A DNA stretch of 64,000 bases from Chthoniobacteraceae bacterium (GTDB lineage Bacteria > Verrucomicrobiota > Verrucomicrobiia > Chthoniobacterales > Chthoniobacteraceae). Where the stretch lies: assembly GCA_028293625.1 (NCBI GenBank), contig JAQGOL010000005.1, positions 1-64,000 on the forward strand, written 5' to 3'. The first letter of the stretch is position 1; each line of letters begins with the position of its first letter. A model generated the notes under the pieces. That model did no database searches and had not been told where the DNA came from. It saw only the letters and a list, made by a program, of their open reading frames with translations. A program made the position numbers and the translations under genes. Below, in pieces: positions 36,027 through 44,237 of the stretch.

Positions 36027-38432
36027 TCACGGTTCTTCCGCGAAGAGAGGAAGGGCCGCCATGTATTCGGGACGGATCTGGGAGGCTTCTGTCAGCAGGA
36101 GTCGGCCCTCGGTCGGTTTTCCGGTCGACAATGCGAAGACTCCCAAAAGCCATTTGCGGTCGGCGGCAAGCTCCGGTCCGAGAGTCGGCCTGATCAGCGA
36201 CTGTGCCATGGCGTAAGTGCATTCAAAGGAGACATCGGCCCATGCAACGGGCACGAAACCGTATTGGGTGCGGATCTGGAGCTGCTGATCGTCGGCTTTG
36301 GCGACTCCGCCGGAGAGGGCGATCCCAGTTTTGCGCGTAATCGGCGCAGGATATCCAACCGTGTTGAGATCCCGGACCAGCGCCGCCTTAAATTTAAGGA
36401 GCCAGTCGCTTTTGGCCGCGAGAGTGTCCCGCTCGCGGCGCGCTTTTTCACCACCGAGTTTGGCCGCTCCAAGAAGCGCCTTGGCATCGGCAAATCGGTA
36501 TTGGGTTAAAAGCGCCGCGTGTTTTTGTCTTAATTCGGTGAGCGTCTTAAGATCTTCGGCTTCCTGCTGAATGACGCGGGCCGCTTGTTCTTCGGCTTCT
36601 TTTTCCAAAAGCGCCGTGACCTGCGGCTCAAGTTCCCGGATTGTGGCATCAAGAGATTTTGCCAGCTTCCCGTTGAGCTTGAAATGTGAGCGGACGGCGC
36701 GGGCGTCGTCGATCGCACGCTTTTTTTCAGACGGCGTTACAGCTGCGTTCAGACTTTCCGTGGCGGTCTTGAATTCCTGAAAATCGGCGAGGTGATCAGC
36801 CGCGATTTTTTTCAAATATCCGAGCGCCGTCTCATCCCCGAGCCAGAGGACCGGCGCCTGCGGGGTGGCGACGGTAAATTGTTTAAAGCTATCCGCCGCT
36901 TGCTCAAACCGATTCGCATTCCACTCTTTAAGTCCTGCAAGCAGGAATCCAATGGCCTGATAGGTCGAGGGATCAAAACTGTCAGTAACTCCGGCCGGCG
37001 CCGCGCCCGGGGTACGCAGCAGATGGGCAAGATCGAGGAAGAACCGGGAGACTTTAAGTTCGCTCTCATCGCCTGGAAAGCCGCCGCGGTCCTCGATTTT
37101 CCCAAAGGTGTTGAGTCCGTCGGTCTCTTTTCCACCCAGCCATTCAGCGAGCCCCTGGTGAAGCGTGATCCAATTATGGAGTGGTTGCGGGAGGCTTTTT
37201 TCTTCGTCCAGAAAACGCAGGTCGGCCGCCGCTTTCCCGTAATGGCCGGCAACGAGCTCCACTCGAGCGGCCTTGAACTGATCCTCAACGGTCGGGGGGG
37301 CCGGTTTGATTGCCTCAATCTGTGGCTGATGCGGTGTTGTCTGGAAAAATCCGGGTTTGAAGAGATATAAAAGGAGCCCGCAAGCAACCACGGTGGCGAT
37401 GGTGGCAAATGTGATCCAGCCCGTGGAGGCAGGTTTTGGGGCCGCCGTTTTAAGAGGGGCAACCCGCGGGTCGTCCGGGGTAACCAGGATCGTGTTTTTT
37501 CGAAGCTGCGTTCGCGCAAACTCAAGCTGACGGATCAGTTCTTCATAGTTTTGTGGCCGCCGATTCGGGTCGCACTGAAGCGTTTTATTAAGAATGAAAG
37601 CGGTCGGGCCCGATACATCCGGAACAAATCCCTCCAGATTGATCGGTTGCGCCTTGATCTTGATCAGCGCGCTCATCGATGCCGTTTCCGCCTCAAATGG
37701 CGGGCGACCAGCCAGCGCATGAAAGAGCGTGGCGCCCAGCGAATAAATATCGCTTCGAACGTCCTCGGGCTTGTTATCGAGTTTTTCGGGCGCGACGTAA
37801 TAAGGCGTTCCCCAGATTTCTCCACCCACGGTGCCGGCTTCATTGATCAGAGCCGCCAAGCCGAAATCGACGATCTTGGCGGTGTGCGCGTTTGAAAAGA
37901 GGATATTGCCCGGTTTGATATCGCGATGGATGAGGCCGCGCTGCAGTGCGGCGTTAAGTCCATGGGCGATTTGAATGCCGACATCGAGCACCTGAGCTTC
38001 GCTGACGTTGCCCTCGCGAATCATGAGCTCGTCGAGCGACCCTTTGTCAGCCAGTTCCATGGCGATATAGAGCATGCCGTGGTCAGTGCCGGCGGAATAA
38101 ACCTTCACTACATTGGGATGATTGATCGAGGCCGTCACCGCGGCTTCGGTCTTGAACTGGCGCACAAATTCCGGATTGCTCGTGTATTCCTTACGCAAAA
38201 GCTTGATCGCCACGGTGCGGTTGAGATTTGGATCAAGGGCCCGATAAACGGTGCCCATGCCGCCCGCTCCGAGCACTTCGAGTGTTTCAAAATGATTAAA
38301 AGAGCGCCGGACGATAACCTCGACCCCGCAGCTCGGGCAAAGCATCGCGGCAAGTGGCTCCTCCTCGGAAACGTCAATCAAAACGCCGCAACCCGGGCAC
38401 GGTTGGACAAGGGGGGGGGTGGGGTCTGGCAT
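36027..38432 (-). CDS. Membrane-anchored Ser/Thr protein kinase with N-terminal zinc ribbon
   Basis: 801 residues. The first 40 carry two CxxC pairs (CPGCG and CPSCG), a zinc ribbon. The kinase domain spans about 47-310: LGAGGMGTVYRA, VAIKLL, IHRDIKPGN, VDFGLAALINEAGTVGGEIW, then APEKL and DIYSLGATLFHALAG. A membrane segment (TFATIATVVACGLLLYLFKP) lies near 350. The remaining 440 residues are TPR/coiled-coil-like repeats, probably outside the cytoplasm. Codons 4-8 contain an unbroken run of nine C on the coding strand. The gene is divergent from the esterase-SGNH gene. Confidence 0.9.
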   Translation of the reverse strand: MPDPTPPLVQPCPGCGVLIDVSEEEPLAAMLCPSCGVEVIVRRSFNHFETLEVLGAGGMGTVYRALDPNLNRTVAIKLLRKEYTSNPEFVRQFKTEAAVTASINHPNVVKVYSAGTDHGMLYIAMELADKGSLDELMIREGNVSEAQVLDVGIQIAHGLNAALQRGLIHRDIKPGNILFSNAHTAKIVDFGLAALINEAGTVGGEIWGTPYYVAPEKLDNKPEDVRSDIYSLGATLFHALAGRPPFEAETASMSALIKIKAQPINLEGFVPDVSGPTAFILNKTLQCDPNRRPQNYEELIRQLEFARTQLRKNTILVTPDDPRVAPLKTAAPKPASTGWITFATIATVVACGLLLYLFKPGFFQTTPHQPQIEAIKPAPPTVEDQFKAARVELVAGHYGKAAADLRFLDEEKSLPQPLHNWITLHQGLAEWLGGKETDGLNTFGKIEDRGGFPGDESELKVSRFFLDLAHLLRTPGAAPAGVTDSFDPSTYQAIGFLLAGLKEWNANRFEQAADSFKQFTVATPQAPVLWLGDETALGYLKKIAADHLADFQEFKTATESLNAAVTPSEKKRAIDDARAVRSHFKLNGKLAKSLDATIRELEPQVTALLEKEAEEQAARVIQQEAEDLKTLTELRQKHAALLTQYRFADAKALLGAAKLGGEKARRERDTLAAKSDWLLKFKAALVRDLNTVGYPAPITRKTGIALSGGVAKADDQQLQIRTQYGFVPVAWADVSFECTYAMAQSLIRPTLGPELAADRKWLLGVFALSTGKPTEGRLLLTEASQIRPEYMAALPLFAEEP

Positions 38433-38599
38433 TTCGATACGAGGCTAGCATTGCGGGGCGTCGCGGGGCAAGGAACGTGGAGCGGCTCACAAAAAAAGGA
38501 CGCGGCGGATCCAAGAAGCGCGACCGGCTCCAAAAGGTGAAAATCTTCGCTTATAAAACTTCCCCGTGGCGGTTGGTTCGACTCACACTTGCCACCCGA

Positions 38600-40051
38600 A
38601 TGAAATCCCTCGCCATTCTTTTTTCCCTTGTGCTTGCCTCCATCGTTTCGCTCCGGGCTGATGATTTTGAACCGCGAACTTATACTGCTTCCGACGGGCA
38701 ATCGCTTTCTTATCGTCTGCTTGCGCCGAAGGACTACGACGCGAAATTGAAGTATCCAGTCGTCCTATTCCTTCACGGAGCAGGGGAACGCGGCGCTGAC
38801 AATCAGGCACAGTTAAGACATTGCGTCCCTCTCTTTGCAAAACCCGAAGTTCGCGAGAAGTACGCCTGCTTTGTAGTCGTGCCTCAGTGTCCCACCGAGC
38901 AAAAGTGGGCCGACGTCGACTGGAGCGCAAACACGATCGCGCAGCCTGCCAAGGCAAGCCCTTCAATGCTGCTTGCAATGGGCGCACTCGACGCGCTTCA
39001 AAAAGAATTCAGTATCGATTCCGACCGGCTTTACATCAGCGGTATTTCGATGGGTGGTTACGGCACGTGGGACGCCATCACTCGCTGGCCCGAGAAATTC
39101 GCCGCCGCGGTTCCCATCTGCGGCGGAGGCGACAAGGCGGCTGCGGCGCGGGCCGTCAGTGTGCCGCTTTGGGCTTTTCATGGCGATGCCGACAAGGCGG
39201 TTAACGTCGTACGCAGCCGCGAGATGATCGCCGCGCTCAAGCAGGCAGGCGGCAAGCCGCTCTACAGCGAGTATCCGGGCGTGAGCCATGATTCGTGGAC
39301 AGCTGCTTATCAGGAGCCGGAGTTATTGCCGTGGCTCTTTGCACAAAAACGGGGAACCGCAATGGTTGGATTTGAAAAAACGGCTCACTCTTTTGCCCAG
39401 CCCCCGAGTGAAACGTTTCCAGGGGAAGGTCCCGTCCAGCCAGGGATCTGGTTCCGCGGGCTTTGGAAAGATCGCCGAAGCGAATGGGCCAAGACAGTTT
39501 CCAACGATCAGGGCGCAGTCGTCTTTTTTGGCGATTCGATCACACAGGGCTGGGGTTCGCTTGCCAAGGATTTCGAGAACCTGAAAGTGGCCAATCGCGG
39601 CATCAGCGGCGACACCACGCGCGGTTTGCTGTCGCGCATTGATGGCGATGTCGTTTCCCTGCATCCAAAAGCGGTGAGCCTGCTGATCGGCACCAACGAT
39701 CTCTCGCTTGGCGCCACGCCGGAAGTGGTGGCCGGCAACATCCGCCAAATCGTGGCAACGCTCCATAAAGCGGATGGCGCGATGTCCGTGGTCATTAATA
39801 AAGTGATGCCGCGCGGTCCGCAGCCCGGCAAGTTTCCGGAAAAAATCGAACAGCTTAACGCGCTTTTAGTAGAAGCTTTTCAGGCCGATCCGCAGGTAGT
39901 CTTCTGCGATACCTGGAGTCTGTTTAACGATGGAGGCGGGGCATGCAAAAAAGAGGAATTCCCCGACATGCTTCATCCCAATGCGGCAGGTTACGCGAAA
40001 TGGACGGGCGCACTGACGCCGATCTTCGAAAAGCTGAAGCTCAGCCGGTAA
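38600..40051 (+). CDS. Secreted alpha/beta-hydrolase plus SGNH-esterase fusion
   Basis: 483 residues from the ATG at 38600, where a signal peptide begins (MKSLAILFSLVLASIVSLRA). The first catalytic domain (about 25-250) is a dienelactone-hydrolase/feruloyl-esterase-like fold with VVLFLHGAGERGADNQAQLR, nucleophile ISGISMGGYGTWDA, and HGDAD and GVSHDSW. The second (about 285-480) is an SGNH hydrolase with VVFFGDSITQGWG, NRGISGDTTRGLL, LIGTNDLS and DMLHPNAAGYAKW. Both active sites are complete. It probably deacylates plant or microbial polysaccharides in two positions. Confidence 0.88.
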   Translation: MKSLAILFSLVLASIVSLRADDFEPRTYTASDGQSLSYRLLAPKDYDAKLKYPVVLFLHGAGERGADNQAQLRHCVPLFAKPEVREKYACFVVVPQCPTEQKWADVDWSANTIAQPAKASPSMLLAMGALDALQKEFSIDSDRLYISGISMGGYGTWDAITRWPEKFAAAVPICGGGDKAAAARAVSVPLWAFHGDADKAVNVVRSREMIAALKQAGGKPLYSEYPGVSHDSWTAAYQEPELLPWLFAQKRGTAMVGFEKTAHSFAQPPSETFPGEGPVQPGIWFRGLWKDRRSEWAKTVSNDQGAVVFFGDSITQGWGSLAKDFENLKVANRGISGDTTRGLLSRIDGDVVSLHPKAVSLLIGTNDLSLGATPEVVAGNIRQIVATLHKADGAMSVVINKVMPRGPQPGKFPEKIEQLNALLVEAFQADPQVVFCDTWSLFNDGGGACKKEEFPDMLHPNAAGYAKWTGALTPIFEKLKLSR

Positions 40052-40083
40052 GCCGAATACCGGCTTTCGCAGGTTTGAAATAG

Positions 40084-40127
40084 AAAGCCTGAAGGAAACG
40101 CGAATGTCTCCTTCAGGCTTTTGGTTT
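40084..40127. terminator. Bidirectional intrinsic terminator
   Basis: A perfect 13-bp stem AAAGCCTGAAGGA/TCCTTCAGGCTTT (40084-40096 and 40109-40121) with a 12-base loop is followed by TTGGTTTTCTTT. It separates the convergent esterase fusion gene and the superoxide dismutase gene. Confidence 0.85.
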
Positions 40128-40143
40128 TCTTTCTCAGGGCCGG

Positions 40144-40875
40144 TTAGGCAATCTTGTCGAAACTCTCGGAGGCGAAGTTCCAGTTAATCACGCTCTGGAA
40201 TGCCTTGATATATTCAGGCCGGCGATTCTGATACTTGAGATAATAGGCATGCTCCCAGACATCGATTGCAATGATGGGCGTGCCGCCCGTCATGATCGGG
40301 GAATCCTGGTTGGCGGTCGTTTCAATGCCGAGCTTCTTATCGCGCCACGCAAGCCAGACCCAGCCGCTCCCAAATACTTTGCCCGCTGCGGCCGCGAACT
40401 GTTCCTGGAACTTGGCGATGCTGCCAAAATCCGTGTCAATGCGCTTTGCCAGCGCACCGCCGGGAAGCGCCCCCTCGTTCTTCTTGAGCAACTGCCAGAA
40501 GAAGGTGTGATTGGCGTGGCCTCCGCCCTGATTGCGCACATCCTTGCGGATTTCCTCCGGAACGGCATCGAGATTGGCTAGTATTTGCTCGATTGATTTC
40601 TTCTCAAGGCCGGGTGCTTTTGCAAGCGCCTGGTTGAGCTTGCTTACATACGCGGCATGATGTTTGTCGTGATGGAGCTTCATTGTTTCCGCATCAATAA
40701 AAGGCTCCAAGGCATCGTAATCGTAGCCAAGCGGCGGCAGTTTGAAAACGCCCTCCGGCTCGGCGGCGGCCGCCGGGGTGACAGCGGGTGTCTGGGCACG
40801 AAGCGCCTCGCACGAAAGAGCGATGGCGCCTGAGGTCAATGCGAGGGTTTTGAGGGCGTGGCGGCGTGTAATCAT
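40144..40875 (-). CDS. Fe/Mn superoxide dismutase with twin-arginine signal
   Basis: 243 residues. The N-terminus MITRRHALKTLALTSGAIAL is Tat-like (RR followed by a hydrophobic stretch), so the enzyme is probably exported after folding. The four metal ligands are His in LHHDKHHAAYVSKLNQ, His in GGGHANHTFFWQLLK, and Asp and His in IAIDVWEHAYYLKYQNRR. The sequence does not decide between Fe and Mn; GGHANHTFFW is the usual context in Mn and cambialistic forms. The DUF1080 gene lies 15 bases upstream and probably shares its transcript. Confidence 0.92.
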   Translation of the reverse strand: MITRRHALKTLALTSGAIALSCEALRAQTPAVTPAAAAEPEGVFKLPPLGYDYDALEPFIDAETMKLHHDKHHAAYVSKLNQALAKAPGLEKKSIEQILANLDAVPEEIRKDVRNQGGGHANHTFFWQLLKKNEGALPGGALAKRIDTDFGSIAKFQEQFAAAAGKVFGSGWVWLAWRDKKLGIETTANQDSPIMTGGTPIIAIDVWEHAYYLKYQNRRPEYIKAFQSVINWNFASESFDKIA

Positions 40876-40890
40876 GGTAGTAGGGAAAGT

Positions 40891-41583
40891 TTAAAGTGTG
40901 CGCAAAAAGATGTTCTTGAACTCAACCCGCATTGGAGGTCCGGCGTGAATCTGAAGCGCCAAAATGCCGTCCAGCGCACGGTGAGCCGTATCATTGTCGG
41001 TTAGTTCAATGATTTTGATGCCGTTTAGCCATTGTTCAAGATGATTGCCCCGCGCAATGATCGTATAGTCATTCCATTCCTTTTCCTTGTAGTATCCTTT
41101 GCCAATTAATTCTTCTTTGCTGGCAATCCGACTCAAAACACGCCGCTCACCGCCCGACCCCATTTCGACGCGCTCTCCCACATTCGCGAGAAATTTGCGG
41201 CCTTTCTCTTCGTATAACAAACCGACCTTCCCTTGTTTATTCTCAATCTCGGCCTGATAGCCGGCGACCGTCCAATTTCCCAGGTCGCGGCTCCGATATT
41301 GAATACCTGAGTTGCCGCTTGAGATGCGAAACTTGAGCCGCAACTCGAAGTCTTTCAAAATGCCGTCGCGCCAGAGCAGGAAAGTGTTTGAAAGCGGCAG
41401 CGCCTTGAATGTTGATTCTCCACGGATGACGCCTTCGGCCACTTTCCAATAGCGCGGGTCGCCGTCCCATCCTGTGAGGTCGGTTCCATTAAAAAGCGAT
41501 TTAAACTCGTTTTGTCCGCCCATCGCAGAAATTAGCGGAGCGGTAAAGCAGATTAGCCAAGCGGCAAAACGAGGGAACAGCAT
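40891..41583 (-). CDS. DUF1080 (3-keto-disaccharide hydrolase-like) secreted protein
   Basis: 230 residues. The signal peptide is MLFPRFAAWLICFTAPLISA. The concanavalin-like core has FKSLFNGTDLTGWDGDPRYW, EGVIRGEST, FELRLKFRISSGNSGIQYRS, then GYQAEIENKQGKVGLLYEEK and GILALQIHAGPPMRVEFKNI. This is the standard DUF1080 layout, very abundant in Verrucomicrobiota and Planctomycetes and linked to glycan or 3-keto-sugar breakdown. It probably forms an operon with the sod gene. Confidence 0.92.
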   Translation of the reverse strand: MLFPRFAAWLICFTAPLISAMGGQNEFKSLFNGTDLTGWDGDPRYWKVAEGVIRGESTFKALPLSNTFLLWRDGILKDFELRLKFRISSGNSGIQYRSRDLGNWTVAGYQAEIENKQGKVGLLYEEKGRKFLANVGERVEMGSGGERRVLSRIASKEELIGKGYYKEKEWNDYTIIARGNHLEQWLNGIKIIELTDNDTAHRALDGILALQIHAGPPMRVEFKNIFLRTL

Positions 41584-41654
41584 GGACTAAAGGGTTTATG
41601 CGATCCGCCTAACGCGGTAAAGCGACGTTGTCGAAGAGAGGGTAGGGGATTGCA

Positions 41655-42448
41655 CTATAAATCATTCGGGGGCGCTGCTCCCTTTGCGCGGGCTTGACAG
41701 GTGGGACAGTTGTCGCCGGGTTTCCTATGGAGCAGCTGCCCCAGGCTCGGCACAATTCCAGGCGCGCGCTCTCCAGGAAGGTTCATCCCAAAAAGTGCCA
41801 TCGCTTTGCTTCGCGAAACCGGATTGCGTAAAGCCCGCAGCTTCAGCTCCGCGTCCTCTCCAAGCGCCGGTTTTTCTCCGGGTGCGATTTCGCGAAGAAT
41901 CCCAAGCGCGTCAACGGCCTCAACGATTTCAGCGGGCGCCGCGGGAATCGCAGCGGGCAGACGGGCTGGTGCGAGAAATTTTTGCCAGTCGTTAAACCGG
42001 ACATTCTCCACAAGGCACAATGCGGCGAGCTGCGTGGTTTCCACAGGGAGATCGCGGTTTTTTTCGGCGTATGCGAAGAGTGGAGCGAGGCGGGGAGCCG
42101 TTTGAGCGATTAAAACACAGTCAGTCGGTGCGAGGGCGTTTGAACAGAAAGTGCAACGGCCGGCAAAATGGCCTGCACCGTTTCGCCGGAAGCCACCGGG
42201 AGCGTAAGCGCGCGGATGACGCTGATTATTTGAGCTCCGTTCTTATCCGCGAAAAGGAGCCCGGCCGGGACGGCAAGGGTTGCCGGAGCCGTGCCGGGAT
42301 TGGTGGCGGTAAGTATAAGGCGATCGCGCCCGTTGCTTTTAAATTCGAGGTGAAGCGCCCTGGCGGCAACCGCCTCGGCGAGCGTCACCACATCCGCGCG
42401 GCTCGCGTTTGAGAAAATCAAAAGGAGCAAAAAAATGACGGATTTCAT
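41655..42448 (-). pseudogene. Secreted protein of unknown function, split by one frameshift
   Basis: The first frame starts at 42448 with a signal peptide (MKSVIFLLLLIFSNASRADV) and continues LEFKSNGRDRLILTATNPGT to HRLTVF before a TAA at 42110. The next frame carries on without a gap, LIAQTAPRLAPLFAYAEKNR and later VETTQLAALCLVENVRFNDW, to the stop at 41655, ending with the cysteine pair CPTC. Adding one T to the TTTT run at 42112-42115 restores a 264-residue protein. It is the last of three overlapping genes with MauE and rhodanese domains. Confidence 0.75.
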
Positions 42449-42876
42449 GAGATGCCAGGTTGGGCGGGTTGAAGGTTGGAGCGCCGCTCGGTGATTTTCA
42501 GGAATGCGAGTGCCAGCAGAAGAAGCGTGTTGCCGATGATGTGAAGCGGATAGTTTGTATGATTGATCTCGGGGCCGAAACAACCGCAGGCGATGTCGAG
42601 ATCGCGCCACCATGCGCTGAGGATTGCCGCCAGGAAGGCCGCGGTCATGACGGTGGAAGCGGCAAGCGCCCCTGAATAAAGCCGGCGGGCAATGAGGGCG
42701 ATGCCGGAAACGATTTCCAGCCATGGCAGATAAACGGCGATGAGGATTGAGAATGTCCAGGAAGTGAGTTCGTAATTTTGAACATCCATGGCGAACTGCT
42801 GTGCATCGCTGGCTTTTAACAGACCGGCACATAAAAAAAGCAGGCCGATTGCCCAGCGTAAAATTATCGACGCCAT
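42445..42876 (-). CDS. MauE/DoxX-like redox-associated membrane protein
   Basis: 143 residues with four membrane segments: IILRWAIGLLFLCAGLLKAS, FSILIAVYLPWLEIVSGIAL, LAASTVMTAAFLAAILSAWW and PLHIIGNTLLLLALAFL. The CGCFGPE sequence after the third segment is the MauE-type cysteine motif. MauE proteins take part in disulfide-linked maturation of periplasmic enzymes. It overlaps the next gene by four bases and the rhodanese gene by 13. Confidence 0.87.
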   Translation of the reverse strand: MASIILRWAIGLLFLCAGLLKASDAQQFAMDVQNYELTSWTFSILIAVYLPWLEIVSGIALIARRLYSGALAASTVMTAAFLAAILSAWWRDLDIACGCFGPEINHTNYPLHIIGNTLLLLALAFLKITERRSNLQPAQPGIS

Positions 42877-43268
42877 GCTTCATATCCTCCTTTTAAAACA
42901 TACACCGGGTCAATCTTGAGCTCGTCTCTTAGCCGTGCCGCGACGTTTGCCGCATCGCCGCTTTCCTGGTTTTGGTCGTAAACCACAACGGTTTTCTCCG
43001 CGCTCCATGCCGCGAAAAAGGCGGGCAGCCGGGATTCCCATTCCTTGGTGTTAAGCGAAACCGCATCCTCGATGCGGCGTGCCCGTTTACCGGGGCGGGC
43101 GTCGACCCAGAGCACTCGTGCCGCCCATAGGCGCGCAGTGGCCGGGCGCACTTCTCCGGGCTCAAGCGGAGGATTCGCGCGCCATTGAAGCTGAACGGCT
43201 GCCGAGACCAATGCCGGCGCCAATGCGATGAGCATCAGCGCGATCAGTTGGCGAAGGGTTGGAGGCAT
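42864..43268 (-). CDS. Secreted rhodanese-like protein lacking the catalytic cysteine
   Basis: 134 residues. The signal peptide ends near PALVSA. The rhodanese fold has VLWVDARPGKRARRIEDAVS, LPAFFAAWSAEKTVVVYDQN, ESGDAANVAARLRDELKIDP and VYVLKGGYEAWRR. The position after VVVY, normally a catalytic Cys, reads DQNQESG, so sulfur transfer is unlikely. A binding or structural role beside the MauE protein is more probable. Confidence 0.83.
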   Translation of the reverse strand: MPPTLRQLIALMLIALAPALVSAAVQLQWRANPPLEPGEVRPATARLWAARVLWVDARPGKRARRIEDAVSLNTKEWESRLPAFFAAWSAEKTVVVYDQNQESGDAANVAARLRDELKIDPVYVLKGGYEAWRR

Positions 43269-43445
43269 GACGAAGCGGTAAGAGATTAATGGGAGAACCG
43301 ATCGCTGAATAGAGCCAAGGCGCGTCGTTTTTCTCGGAAATGGGATTCGAGCGGCTGCCTCTTAAGAGTAAATCGCGGCTTTGGCTTGCGGTTTTGGTTT
43401 TCTCACGCTCTCCTTGACCCTCCCCCAACTACAAAAGGATCCAAT

Positions 43446-43610
43446 TTGGCTGCACCTAATTACCAATTCGAAAAACGCAAACGAGACCTCGAAAAAAAGG
43501 CAAAAAAAGAAGAAAAACGGAAGCGCAAGCTTGCCGGTCCCACTTCTGAAACTCCCGATGAAACCACGCCGCCCGCCGCGGATGGGACTTCGGAAGCAGA
43601 ATCGAAATGA
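43446..43610 (+). CDS. Small conserved basic protein (54 aa), TTG start
   Basis: Starts at TTG 43446 with AGGA eight bases before. The protein reads MAAPNYQFEKRKRDLEKKAK, then KEEKRKRKLAGPTSETPDET. Short lysine-rich proteins opening with PNYQFEKRxRxLxKK are conserved in many bacteria; their function is not known. An ATG at 43386 is in frame but would add unrelated residues. The stop overlaps the ATG of the NYN gene (ATGA). Confidence 0.7.
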   Translation: MAAPNYQFEKRKRDLEKKAKKEEKRKRKLAGPTSETPDETTPPAADGTSEAESK

Positions 43611-44170
43611 CGGGTCGATACCGTTCCAATGATCAAATGCCGGCATCGCGCGTTCTGATCTTTGTGGATGAGTCCAACGTAGTCAGCTCGGCTCGCGCCT
43701 CCAACCGCAAGCTCGACTGGCTCAAGCTGCGCGAGTTTTTGGAAAAGGCCGATCATTCCCGGCGCCTTGTTGAGATGGTGATCTATGCGGGATTGCCGCC
43801 GGCAATGACCGAATGGCAGAGTGAGCGTGAGCGTAAGATGAAGTTTCTGCATTGGCTGCGCTCGAATGGATTTCTGGTGGTCGCCAAGGACGGTTCGCCT
43901 ACCGACGAGAAACATTACAAGGCGAACATCGACGTGCTGATGGCCATTGATGCCGTGGAGCTTTCTGTTGAGATGAAACCGGATGTGGTCGTGTTGGTGA
44001 CCGGCGATGCCGATTTTGCCCATCTCGCTCTGCAACTGCGCCGTCGTGGCATTCGAATTGAAGTGGCAGCCGCGGCGCATACGCTCGGAGGCGATCTTCG
44101 CGGAGCCGCCAACGAGGTTATTGATCTGCTTCCACTTTTCGAAAGCTTTGAGTTGATGAAGGTCGCGTAG
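43607..44170 (+). CDS. NYN-domain protein (LabA/DUF88, PIN-like nuclease fold)
   Basis: 187 residues; the overlap with the small basic gene supports the ATG at 43607, while 43637 is the alternative. Acidic residues of the PIN-like site lie in RVLIFVDESNVVSSARA, KANIDVLMAIDAVELSVEMK and DVVVLVTGDADFAHLALQLR. LabA/DUF88 proteins are probable RNases or RNA-binding proteins. Coupling to the Lys-rich small protein suggests an RNA-linked role for both. Confidence 0.9.
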   Translation: MTGRYRSNDQMPASRVLIFVDESNVVSSARASNRKLDWLKLREFLEKADHSRRLVEMVIYAGLPPAMTEWQSERERKMKFLHWLRSNGFLVVAKDGSPTDEKHYKANIDVLMAIDAVELSVEMKPDVVVLVTGDADFAHLALQLRRRGIRIEVAAAAHTLGGDLRGAANEVIDLLPLFESFELMKVA

Positions 44171-44237
44171 AGGCGGCCGCTGCAAGAGCCGTTGTGCCAC
44201 CAAAATCGGTGGTGCATTGATCCCGTATTTTTAAGCC

